From the NCBI GenBank assembly GCA_014773175.1, contig VXCM01000911.1, positions 62,001 through 126,000 of the forward strand: a stretch of 64,000 nucleotides of DNA, given 5' to 3'. The translations under genes and the position numbers were made by a program. This DNA is from Lucifuga dentata (Eukaryota > Chordata > Actinopteri > Ophidiiformes > Bythitidae). The notes under the pieces are model-generated. The model ran no database searches and had not been told where the DNA came from. It saw nothing but the letters and a program-made list of their open reading frames with translations. The first letter of the stretch is position 1. Each line of letters begins with the position of its first letter. Positions 35,401 to 46,234 of this stretch are shown here, piece by piece.

Positions 35401-38400
35401 GGTGAAATCATATCTAACGTAGCCCCCTCCCTCTTCCATCAGCATTCTTTCCTTTCTTTGTTCCTGTCTTGAAAATGCTGGGGTTCTCCTTTTTCCCCAA
35501 GTTTTCTACTGACTACTTTCGAAGTCTTCTGGAGAAGATCAGGGCAGAACGCAGCAAGAGCTCACATCAGGTCTGGACAAAACACACACATGCACACCTA
35601 AAACATCACAGCATACAAACTAATTGTTCAAGTTGTTTTTTTTGTCCAGACATGGAGAGATTTCCTTCAATTAATGATCAACTCTCAGATGACCAATGGT
35701 CTTGTAGGGAAAGAGCAAAATAAGGGTAAATTCATGGTGACATCACACACAAACTTATTCATATACATAAAGATGCACATATGAAAGGTTTTACACCTCC
35801 TTTCATCTTCCTCCCATTCTCTGTACCCCCCTCTTCCTTGGCAGGTCTTAGTGATCATGAGATCTTATCCCAAGCAACAATGTTCATATTTGCTGGTTAT
35901 GAGACAAATGCGACTACTCTCATGTTCTTAGCCTACAATTTGGCAACAAATCCTGAAGCCATGAGATGCCTGCAAGAGGAGATTGACTCTACTTTCCCCA
36001 ATAAGGCAGACTCAAATCCCACTGTCAGTTTGTGGTACTGCAGTCATTCCTTCCATGTACACAGTTTTCAATATGACCATTGGTTTCACATGACCACACT
36101 TTGACAACAACTACAGGCTCCAGTGCAATATGAAGCCCTAATGCAGATGGAGTACCTCGACAGTGTTGTCAAGGAGTCTCTGCGGTAATGGACATTTTGT
36201 GTTTTTTTTAAACATACTGATTACTCAAACACTGAGATGTAAAAGAATCTATGTATTCGTAGCGACCGCCCCAGATTTATGAGGACTTTTAAAGGAAACA
36301 TTTTGATGTCAGTATCTAGGAACTAAAGAACAACTTTCATTCTACATCAGTGCTTCTCAGATGATCTACCCTTGATATCTCTATTTGTCCTTAGTTGTTA
36401 CGACAAGACCCAAACAAAATTTATCATAAGGGAAAAACTGTCATTTGTTGTGCAAAAAAGAAGAGCATATTTGTCTCAATAGTTCAGTTATAAGAAATAC
36501 AAAAAAGTACAATAGGAACTTATAACCCACAGAAAATATAAAGCCCATTAAACCACAGCAGCTACCATTAATTCCTGGGGCTTCCAGAAAGACTTGCATT
36601 AAGATAGCAACAAATCACCAATAAAAACAGATAAAACGTTAATCTGCAGGAAAAGGAAAAAAAGGTGCAAAATGTCACTTTCATAAGATAAGAGAATATA
36701 CATTATCACTTTCAGAGTATGAAATATAAGATGTAAGTAGAAACATTTTACAATTATGGTTTGTAGGGATGAAACAATGACTTTGATTTTTTTTAAAAAA
36801 ATGTTTAAAATCAGTAATGTTTTGTCATTTGGCTCTACCCTCCAGCTGCACGTCTGGAACGCAAGGCCAAAGCAACTGTCGAGATCAATGGAATCACGAT
36901 TCCTAAGGACATGGTTGTTATGATTCCACTCTACGCTCTTCACCGTGACCCTGACATGTGGCCAGAGCCAGAGGAATTCAGACCTGACAGGTGAGTAGAT
37001 GTTTTTTGCATTTGTGTGTTGTTAAAGCTTTCATATTTGTAGAATTTTCATAATACAACAGAGAAATTTCTGATAATGTCCTCAAAACGAATGTCCGCAA
37101 AATTTCTGCGTGTATATTTGGAGCATCCTGGGTAGAGACTGCTGTGTTGATGTTGTTTTGCATTAGTTACTGTTACATTCTGAAATCTTACTTAAAGGAC
37201 CATACCAGCCATTTTACACATTTGAGCCTAATATATTCAATTCTCATACAGATAACATTACTGATAATCATTTCCTAAAGCATACTACTGGAACAGTGAA
37301 TTTAAAAAAAAATTCTACTTTCCAGACCACCACTGGTTTCAGTTCATTCTGGTACCCTATTAAAATCAACTTATTGGTACTTGAAATGTTCTTGGGATAG
37401 GTAATCCATCATCGCGAACATCATGTGCATTCAGGTTTTTTTTTTTTCCTGACATTATGTAATTTTAGTGTTTAAGAGCAATAAAAAGGGAGGAGTGAAG
37501 TTATGTCTCCACCAGGGAATATAGTCCCAAAAGAAGACCTACGTTTATCAAAAAATTCAAATGACCATGACTTCATAAGGCTGCTTGAATATTAGCAGGC
37601 GAAACATCAATTTTTAAGGTGGGTGTATCACTTTATTTGATTTTGAAAGATTAAGAGATTTTGCAAAATATCAGGAAAGCTGAAATACGGTTTTATCCTT
37701 TGGGAAATGATTGTCAGTAACGTAACATGTATAAAAATTGAATATATTAGGCTCAAACATGCAAAATGTCTGGCATGGTCTCATGCATCTAGCAGGAAGA
37801 GGCTAAACCAGACCATCATGTCATCTGTCAATCACAAGCTGTAATTCTGATCCAATGGGATTGCCACTGCTATTGCTATTGGAAGCTAGTTCAGAAGTAG
37901 TGTTTCAATTAAGGCTTATTAATAAGAGACTGACCTCAGAGTGAGAACTGCTGATAGCTTTGAAGCTAGCTCTGAGCCTGACCAAAAGTATCAGTTAAAT
38001 TAAAGTAGGACTGGTGTAGCAGTGTAGGCTTCCACACACAGTTGCCTGTATTAGGTTTATACAATAAAACCTTTGAGGAATTCACTAAACATCTCATATA
38101 GTAAAGCAATAATGAATAAATTTTAATGTTTATAAATTATTCAAATGTGACTTGCCAATTTTACAAGATTTATGCATCAAAATGTTTCACTATCCTAATC
38201 TTTAATGCCATGATTGTTGTCCTAGATTTAGTAAGGAGAACAAGCAGAATATTAACCCATACTCTTACCTGCCATTTGGGGCTGGGCCAAGAAACTGTAT
38301 TGGAATGCGGTTTGCTGTGGTGATGATAAAACTGGCCTTGGTGGAAGTTCTGCAGAACTACAGTTTCTCAGTCTGTGAGGAGACAGAGGTGAAACTTTTA

Positions 38401-38661
38401 AATCATATCTACATGAGTTATTATACATTATAAAAATATGCAGTATAAATAGTAACGACGCAATGCATTTGGATCATCATACATTTGACAATCAACACTT
38501 GCAGAGTGGGAAGTTCCTCATATGCTGATTTAATGAATTGATCCATTGCACAGATCCCGTTAGAGATGGACCACGTAGGCCTTGTTGGACCCCTACGGCC
38601 AATCAAACTGAAGCTGTTGACACGTTCTGCTGCCGGCGAAAATATGGACAATTACAACTAA
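32438..38661 (+). CDS. cyp3a: Cytochrome P450 3A-like, exon 11 interrupted (possible pseudogene)
   Basis: Thirteen plus-strand exons parallel the neighbouring gene: 32438-32508, 32663-32756, 32900-32952, 33246-33345, 34201-34314, 34432-34520, 35164-35306, 35443-35570, 35650-35725, 35845-36005, 36117-36185 with 36833-36990, 38226-38388, 38554-38661. The ATG has a perfect Kozak context (CACCATGG). The I-helix [10 protein letters not shown]-helix KESLR and haem loop [13 protein letters not shown] are all present. Exon 7 is two codons shorter than usual. Two defects are seen. Exon 10 is followed by GC instead of GT at 36006. Exon 11, whose two parts sum to exactly 227 nt as in the other copy, is split by 647 bp beginning with an in-frame TAA straight after KESLR. 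No GT-AG pair restores the frame. If functional, it would be an ER-bound monooxygenase; otherwise it is a recent pseudogene. Confidence 0.85.
33453..34036. mobile_element. CCTCCxCCAAGG-ended repeat, copy B
   Basis: It begins GTATACTTCTGCCTAGGCTGA and ends ACCTCCTTGGTGGAGG. The interior shares GACAAAATTTATCTTG and a GAGGCAACGGTGGTAACCACTG stretch with the composite repeat at 10793-11390. It lies in intron 4 of the plus-strand cyp3a. No ORF. Confidence 0.6.
36186..36832 (+). other. 647-bp insertion inside cyp3a exon 11
   Basis: Sequence with no recognisable ORF or terminal inverted repeats separates CGG (Arg of the K-helix ExxR) from CTC (the next Leu codon). Because GG occurs at both borders, placement is ambiguous by two bases; one register starts GTAATG and ends TTTG. 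The two ends share GTAATG and TTTTGT in direct orientation. It could be a transposon relic, a duplicated genomic fragment or a new intron with a non-canonical acceptor. Confidence 0.6.
37193..37780. mobile_element. TTAA-flanked MITE, copy 2
   Basis: The left end TTAAAGGACCATACC and an inner right end (TTAGGCTCAAACATGC) match copy 1. The interior shares CCAGGGAATATAGTCCC-type and GGTGGGTGTATC blocks. The right terminus has decayed. It lies in intron 11 of the plus-strand cyp3a. Confidence 0.75.
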
Positions 38662-40572
38662 GCAGATATCTAGTGATCAAGACACGAGGACAGTTTACAT
38701 TCATTAATATTTCTTCAGTTATGTAGAAATCATTTACATGATTGCTTCACTATAATATTATGAAGCTATAATAAATTAAGACAAAAAAACAAAACAAAAC
38801 ACTGAATTAGTGACTTTGAATGTGCAATATTGTTGACTATGGATTCTAGGGTAAAACACCCAATAGCTATTGTCATTTAAGTGGTAATATTATTTACATG
38901 AAGCATTAATTCTTTAATAAATTTTTATTTTACAAGTATGCACCCTGCACAGGTGGTGAGGGCGGTGCCATATAAATGACAGCGCAGCGTGCATGGTGGG
39001 GGAAGATGGGTACAGCAGATACTGTCATTGACCTCAGCCTCAGTCTGCAAATTCTCGGTTAAAGTAGAATAAACAAATGTTAATTTTCTTTTTTGTTTCT
39101 GTTGATTTTTTACAATAAAACCGCAAGCAACCGTGAATACTCTCTGCATCATTTTTGGAAAGAAGGCTGTGAATCCTGTGAGTCTGACACACTGCACCCG
39201 TACTCTCCATGTGGTAAAAAACAATAAGACAACTGGAAAATGGAATAAGGTCTAAAGGAGAAACCCAAAGCAAGTTTTTACCACTACACTAAAGAAAACG
39301 CACAGAATACACTCAGAACACAAAGTGTACACAAATTCCAACCTTTTCTCCTCTAATGTGACAGTGCTAACCAGTGTCACTGTAGCTCCCTTAACAGTAA
39401 ACCATGTAATTATAAATTCAGAAATACAAAAAAACAAAAACAAACAAACAAAAAAAAAAAAACCCCACTCAAAAATATTTTTTTTTAGTTCCCTCTTTAA
39501 TGTTGGATTTTCACTGTAGGGATTGGTGTACGTGCATTGTTTGTGTACCAGAAGGATATTTATGAAGTCACTGTTTTAAAAGGTGCCTTAAAGAGTGATA
39601 TAAAAGGTGAAACTGATGAATTCTTTGAGTAGCTTTAGGTGTCTAATGGCTGTGCTGGCTCACCAGCAGCGTTACAACACACACTTAGGCAGAAAGACGG
39701 ACCCTGCCTGAGTATCTGAGGCTGAGTGTCTCAATCTCAATCTTTATTTTATCTGACATTTATCTGTCTTTAACTATCTTTTGTTTAAAAATATAAACTT
39801 ACAAAGCACTTACAAATCAAATAGTTAACTGAAAAGAGGATCTTACAACATTAATGCCAGAACTGAAAGTTTCCTTCTTCTAAATCTGAGGTAATAACAT
39901 GACTGTGTAACCTCTGTGCTGATATTTTCAACAGTGACAGCTCAGTCACATGTTTGTGTAGGTGGTGGAGTGTAATGAAGTGAGAATATGGGTGGAGCTC
40001 TCATTGCACTACAGGTAGGTAGGAGTTCACTGCAAGTTATGTCATGACATTCAAAGACGTAACTTATCAATGTAAATCTTTAACACAGTTACAGCAATCA
40101 CAAGGGAATTTATAAAAAACGTTATCTGTTAAACATCTGAGCCAAACTCTTCTCACTCCCAACTTTTAAATGATAGCAGAATAAATGTGAAAAAAAAAAA
40201 AAAATTAATGCAATGGCAGTAAATAATGTGTTGAAAGCAAACTGTGTTCACTGGCAAACATAATCACAATAAAGCTGAAATTGATCCGGCTTGTTTATTT
40301 GGTCGTTACATAACCAGTATGCAATGGCGTCACTCATTCCATAAAGGAGCAGGGTAATCAGCTTTGAGGTAGAGTCCAGTTTGTTATATTGTGATAACAA
40401 AAACAAACACCTTCTCATGCTGATATCTCACAGTATAATGTACAGAAAAGAATCTAACCCTGCGAAAAATGTCTACCAGTGAGAAAACAGACGAACCTAA
40501 TAAAACGTGTCATCACAGTAGATCTGCCTGATGTGTCTGAGTCTGATGATGAACTCATTCTATGAGCAGATG
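38662..40572. other. Intergenic, cyp3a to gpank1
   Basis: AT-rich, without a supported gene on either strand. It contains the 3' UTR of the cyp3a copy on the left (several AATAAA-like sites, e.g. near 38917) and the gpank1 3' UTR on the right. Short ORFs here show no domain. Confidence 0.7.
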
Positions 40573-42729
40573 TCAAAGATAAAAAGAGGCACGAAAATCT
40601 CTTTCCCAGTTCTTGTCCTTTTTCTCCTTTCTGCTGCTTTCTTCATTCCTCTTTCCTCTCCCAACCCTCTCCTCTTTCTGCTTTGGTGGCAGTTTTACTG
40701 CGTCATGATCTCTGGATAGGAAGTGAGTAACTTTAGCTCTTTTCGTCGGTCCGTAACCTAGGCCTTTCTGGTCTCTCTTCAGCACAGTGGGCACAGGCCG
40801 CTTAGGCCCCGCTCCCTCTGGGCCCAGGCCAGCCCCTGGTTTCCAGCCACAACGGACCATCATTTTGTAGCCTGTGCTGGAGGAGGGGAGACAGTATTGG
40901 GGGGTGGGTGGGGGACGCCGCAGACTGAACTGATGCAGTGTGGAGGAGAGATGTGATGACAGACTGCCGCTGTAATGGCTGTCACACACATCACACCACT
41001 GCGACTGAGTGGCGCTGGGGACAAAAAGAATAAGGAAAAAAAGTAAAATCCAGATTCTTTTCTACTTGTAATTTTAGAGTAACAGTAAAAGTAAAAATAT
41101 TCTTTTTTTGGATGTGTGTTACAGTTTGTTAGCTTGTGTTGTAATATTAGTATTAAGTCAAAGGCAAAATCTGGATTTGCCATTTTGACCTTTGCCGTTT
41201 AGACTTTTGGTCATTCACATCTCACACACACACACACACACACATTTATTTAGTGATTAACCAAACTTGTTATCCACGTTTGGTTAATCAGTTTAGCTAA
41301 ATAAAACATGATTCTTTTGCACCTTATTCTGCAATAGTCATGCAGAGTGGCTGAAGCCTGCAAAGACTAGACACACCACATGTTGAATGTTTTTAAAAAA
41401 TTCATTTTTGTAAATAAAGTTTGCTTACATTTTCATAACTGTTGTGCTTGCATCTGTTTTAACCAAGTTACACCAACTGAGTTGTTGTCGCGTTACATAA
41501 TTTTAAAGACGCAATGAAATGACAGGTAAAGCGTCTTTAGCTTCCTAATCCATCAATGAAATAGGATGATGGGGATACAATTCATGAGGGATTTATTTCA
41601 GTAACTCAAAAGTGAGCATGACTGAAGTAGAGGGCATGGAATCACATGAGCATGCAATCACATCACTACGTTCTCTGTGAGGCAAATACAGTTTATGTAA
41701 CTTCATGCTGCCTGACAGGTGAGAAACAGTCCATGCAAAACTGACTGTTTATGTGGTTTATCTGGCTGAATTCTGGCTTAAACTGTACAAGTGTGCTAAC
41801 CTGCTGTCAGGCTGTGTGTCTCTCTGTGCACTTCTCCCGAAGTTCTCCAGCTCCTCAAGCACATCACGGTGGCCCGCTGGGGAGAAATAACCAAAAGAGT
41901 TCAACTAAACAGTATACGAATGCACAAATGTTAGTAAGAGTCACACTTGCAGCAATATACCTGCCAATGCCAGGTCCTTGGCATCCCTGCCCAGTGTATC
42001 AACCACTCCGACCCACGCTGCTCCTTGCTGCAGCAGCAGCCTCACTGCAGCCCTCTGGCCTGACCAGCAAGCACACATCACAGCTGTCCAGAAGAAACTG
42101 TCCTGAAGCAGAGAACACAGACGCATTAATGAGGGATTTTTGTTTTTTTAACAGTGCAGCTTTTTAGGTGGCAAAAAAAAGGGCCACATTCAATGAAAAG
42201 TATCATTGCAAAAACTGGTTTACAATTCAGAGGTTAACATTTGACCTCACTGTTCTTTTATCCAAACACACAGAGGATAATTTACCTGGAAGTTGATGTC
42301 CACCCCCTTGGAGACCAGCTCTTTCATGCCAGAGATGTCCCCCTCATGGGCACAGCGCAGCAGTCTGAGACCCTGCAGCTCCTTGGTCCTTTCAGAGTTT
42401 CTGCTTTCACTTGCTGTGGCTTCTCTACTTTGGATGTTTCCACCTTCACTAATTGTCCCAGAAGTTGTTTGGTCTCCCTGCACCCCTCCATCACTGATTC
42501 TCCCCCTCACTCCTCTCCTGGCTGATCTGTTTTTCTTCTGTTCCTTCCCGTGACGTGATTTACTGATTGCCTTCCTCGATACATCATTATCATCCATTAA
42601 GCTTTCGTAGAACTGTCTAGCCTCTTCTCCACTAAGTATGCTGTGCGTTTGAGAGCTGGATTTTTCTGATGTTTCTGTCCTGAAAACATCCTGCTCGTTG
42701 GCAGGAGTAAAGTAGTTAAGAGCAGTCAT
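40573..42729 (-). CDS. gpank1: G-patch and ankyrin repeat protein 1
   Basis: Four minus-strand exons (42286-42729, 41961-42102, 41801-41876, 40573-41014) join in frame to 367 residues, close to the mammalian GPANK1 length. Exon 1 starts with MTALNYFTPANEQDVFRTE and reaches the first ankyrin repeat (LLRCAHEGDISGMKELVSKG). Exon 2 continues it (WTAVMCACWSGQRAAVRLLL). The last exon has a short Cys/His motif (CDVCDSHYSGSLSSH) and the G-patch (GWKPGAGLGPEGAGPKRPV), a glycine-rich element found in RNA-processing proteins that often activates DEAH helicases. The C-terminus is Lys/Arg-rich. The specific role is poorly known. Neighbouring genes give no functional hint. Confidence 0.93.
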
Positions 42730-43165
42730 ATGAACAGTAATCCTCCAGTGGCTCCAGGTATGGCAGGTGGAGTTTAATCACTTAATTCTAATCCAAATAC
42801 ACGACAATTTAATGACCCTCATTATAATTAGAAGTCAGTATTTTTATATATTACATATCTCTGAGTCTGAACTGTAAAATATTGAGTTGAATGAAAGTGA
42901 ATTGTTTATTTGTTGCTTCTACATAATAAAAAATGTGTTAGAATTTAGCTCCAAAGTCCTAGCCAGCTACCTGAACGTAAGGCTAATTCGGCAGCATTTG
43001 TCATTACCCACGTAATATAAAAAACACTAACTAGTTGAGGACACAAATATTACTTAATTCGAAACATATCTTACTGACTAGCGACACATCAATATTCCGT
43101 TAATCGTTGTTGTATTTAAAAACAAAACACAAAAAAAGAAGAAAAAAACCCACAGCTGTCTTTTT

Positions 43166-43172
43166 CTTCCGG
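43166..43172 (-). promoter_or_regulatory. ETS-type site, probable gpank1 promoter
   Basis: Minus-strand CCGGAAG, the GABPA/ETS core common close to start sites of housekeeping genes, lies 440 bp upstream of the gpank1 ATG. Confidence 0.35.
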
Positions 43173-45741
43173 TTTGCATGACAAACGGTTTGATTCATTA
43201 TTTGTGTGCTGCCACCTATGGGCCTGGAGGATAAAAGGCGCTTCGGTTACATGAAAACAAGGACTACTCACACCGTCATGTTGCTGTTTTTCATGATTGA
43301 GAAGTTATTTTAAGTTAGTATAGAGCAGTTAATCTGCCCATCTTCATTACATGTATTTTTAACCAATACGCTACTTTTGTTTTGTTACTGACTCATATAG
43401 CAACGGTTATTAAAAACAGAACACAAAATAAATAAGCGCGTCCCTTTATATTAAACAGATTCCACTATTCATGTTACCAAATAAGATCTGAAGGTGTCAC
43501 TTTATCTAAATTACAGAGATATTCCAAAACCGTGTCTGCTAGTTTCCTAGTAATAATGAGGCAGTATCTTTTAGGAATACTACTTATTTCAGTGATGCAG
43601 GTACATCACAATAATAAATGAAGACGGGCCATAGTATGTAATCGTTTGTTATTTTGCATTTTATGATATATGCTTTTTTTGGGCTGTCGTGATTCTGGGT
43701 GTTTTTATGTTCCAACAGCGACCTCACGTCGATGATGTTGTCATTGCAGCACTCTCCTTTTATCCATGAGTTTTAGGCCTCTGTTGTTGTTTTAAAGTTT
43801 ATAAACAGAGCAACCTGCCTCAAAAGTAATGCACTAGATAATTACTAGATAACCACAACTACTCAACAAGGACCCGAAGTCGGGTAAATAAACATAACTA
43901 TGTTGACTAAAATCCTGAAACCCTCTAAATCTGTCAAGTTCATTGAGACTGGTTTACTGCTTTCAGTAAATTAATTTATACGGTTTGTTTAGTTATCCTG
44001 CTTCATGTCAAAGGCCTTAAAGCTGCAGCACTGTCAAAGTAACAAGGATATGATCTTAAGCAATTAATATTCATAAAATATTTCACAAATATGATAGCTT
44101 ATACATATGTAGACAATTTAATTTTATCCTGATTGATACTAATTGTTTAAGAACTCAGAACAGGCGTTGGATGCAACAATGCTGCTTTTTTTTTTTTTTT
44201 TAANTTTTTTTTTTTTTTTTACAAATATATCAGTAAAATTGGGTCCCATCAAATAACATATATAATAATATCATAAAACAGGACAAAACAGACAGAATCC
44301 ACAACCAGTATAATTTGCTGACTGTGTTAGGTTTTAACTGTGGCAATATGAGAAAATATTAACTTCTTCATGTGTAAGCATGTCTTCCTTTGATAAACAT
44401 TAAACATTGTTCAATACCTTGTGTGAACAGAATGAACCTTTTCTTTATTTGTAAATCGTATCTCCAAATACAGTTACAAAATGTTTGCTTCACAGAGTAC
44501 ACTAAAAGAATGAGATTGTAAAAAGTGAAAAGGAATAAACACAACATAACAACACAGAGTAGGAAGGTCAACAACAAATTGACAGTGACAGCTTTGTTAA
44601 AGTGATGACCAGCAGCAGGTTAAGTTTCCTTCTGAATGACATGTCTTAGTGTTATTGTATCTCATGATGCTCAGACTGGGGGAGGGGAAGGGGTGTATGT
44701 CTGACTCATCAACAAAGTAAACCTCAGTATGCAATTCCAAAAAGCAGCTTATGATTTCTTCAGTAAACCTGATTTCTTCATCAAATAACTTTGCTGAGCA
44801 AAGCAAGAACAGGTCCATTTTCCAGATTTGAGGAAGTTTTGGGACTTTACTCAGCCAAGCTACCCCGATAAACTTGATAAACCTGCTTCCTGGAGCAGGT
44901 CCAAGATAGAAAATATTAAGAACTGTACACAAACAGATCACAATCTGTGGAATCCTGGTTCATACGAGTGATGTGGACATGAAAAATAGTTGTAGGTGAA
45001 GGATGAGTCTGGCAGAGGGATGAGAATAAATGGGCTACCGGGTCTAAATCCCATGCAGGAACTTCATATTGCAGGTGATGTAATGATCACCTGAGGGAAA
45101 AAGGGGACTGACAGTCATAGCAGACTCAAGCTGTCCCAAATTCAATACTACATATTCAGAGAATACAGTATTTATACTATGTATTAGTCTTCATATTATA
45201 CTGTTTATGTAGTTAGCACATAGTAAAAACATGAGGCTGTTTTGTACCAACAGGAAACGATACCATGCATAAAAAAAGAGGTTTTTATTTTATTTTGTCG
45301 TTTTTCAGGTTCTTCCTGTCTCAACACTGGATGGTAGCATTTATCCACAGCATACTCCAAAATCAAGCAAATTCCATCTGCAAATTGACATCATTGAGTG
45401 TAATTATTTTACTTTTTTAGTGTTAACATATTACAACCTCAAAACTTCAATGTAACCAGTATGTAGTTTGGAAATGGGACACTGTATAACTGGATGGCAA
45501 AAATGAATACTTCATCATCCGCATGAGATTATTTTAACACTAGTACGGCATATACTATAACTGTGGCAAGTGGTTTTGCAAGTTTTAGACCATAAACTAA
45601 CTTAAGTAATTGAAAATAAAGGTTGTCACAAAAATGAAACCTTTCAAAAATGACCTGACTCTTAACTGTATTACCACAGATGATAATGTAAACTTGTCAA
45701 TAAACAAAATTAAAAGAAACAAGGAGGCACTCTGAGAATGC

Positions 45742-46014
45742 ATACCTCCACCAAGGCCAACAAATTCCTCAATTAAAAAAAAAAAAAAAANAAAAAAAAA
45801 AAAAAAATCTCCCCATTCCCCACTCCCTTGAAACTGACCAATTGCTTTGATAGGCTAAAAACTTCTTCTGGATCCTGGATCCAAAATATGGCAGGGATCA
45901 CCTCCAAAATTTAATCATTTATTTCCCTCAACATTATCCATCTGTCCCCCAAATCCATCCATAACTTTCTGAGATATCAAATAAGCGTGATCACATAACC
46001 TCCTTGGCAAAAGG
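45742..46014. mobile_element. CCTCCxCCAAGG-ended repeat, copy C (short)
   Basis: It starts ATACCTCCACCAAGGCC and ends AACCTCCTTGGCAAAAGG, inverted ends shared with copies A and B. It has an A-run with N at 45791 and contains the family's GATCCTGGATCC and AAAATTTAAT stretches. The shortest of the three copies. Confidence 0.6.
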
Positions 46015-46214
46015 TTGAAAAAAAAATGTTCATGCAAGTTAATTTCTATACCATACTGCATGAACTGACTTTTCTGCTTGGAAAATATAAAATCAATCTA
46101 AAAACCTATGGTATGCTGTATTAAATGTCAGCAGTAAAGTATGCGCAACTTGTAGCTCTCGGGTTCAAATGCAAAACCGCTAATATGGTCCTCAAAGAGC
46201 AACAAATCTAGAGT

Positions 46215-46220
46215 TTTATT
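46215..46220 (-). promoter_or_regulatory. Poly(A) signal of the zinc-finger gene
   Basis: Minus-strand AATAAA only 14 bases after the stop codon at 46235, implying a very short 3' UTR. Confidence 0.6.
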
Positions 46221-46234
46221 GTTACAGTATGTAC

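Larger units (their letters stand above)
42730..46234. other. Intergenic, gpank1 to zinc-finger gene
   Basis: It contains the gpank1 5' region, a T-run with N at 44204 and a repeat at 45742-46014. A 114-codon minus-strand ORF at 44597-44941 has no recognisable domain and I do not call it. No other gene is seen. Confidence 0.65.

Noticed and set aside
44597..44941. A 114-codon minus-strand ORF
   Set aside because: No recognisable domain, no splice context, no start context of note; AT-rich intergenic DNA gives ORFs of this size by chance.
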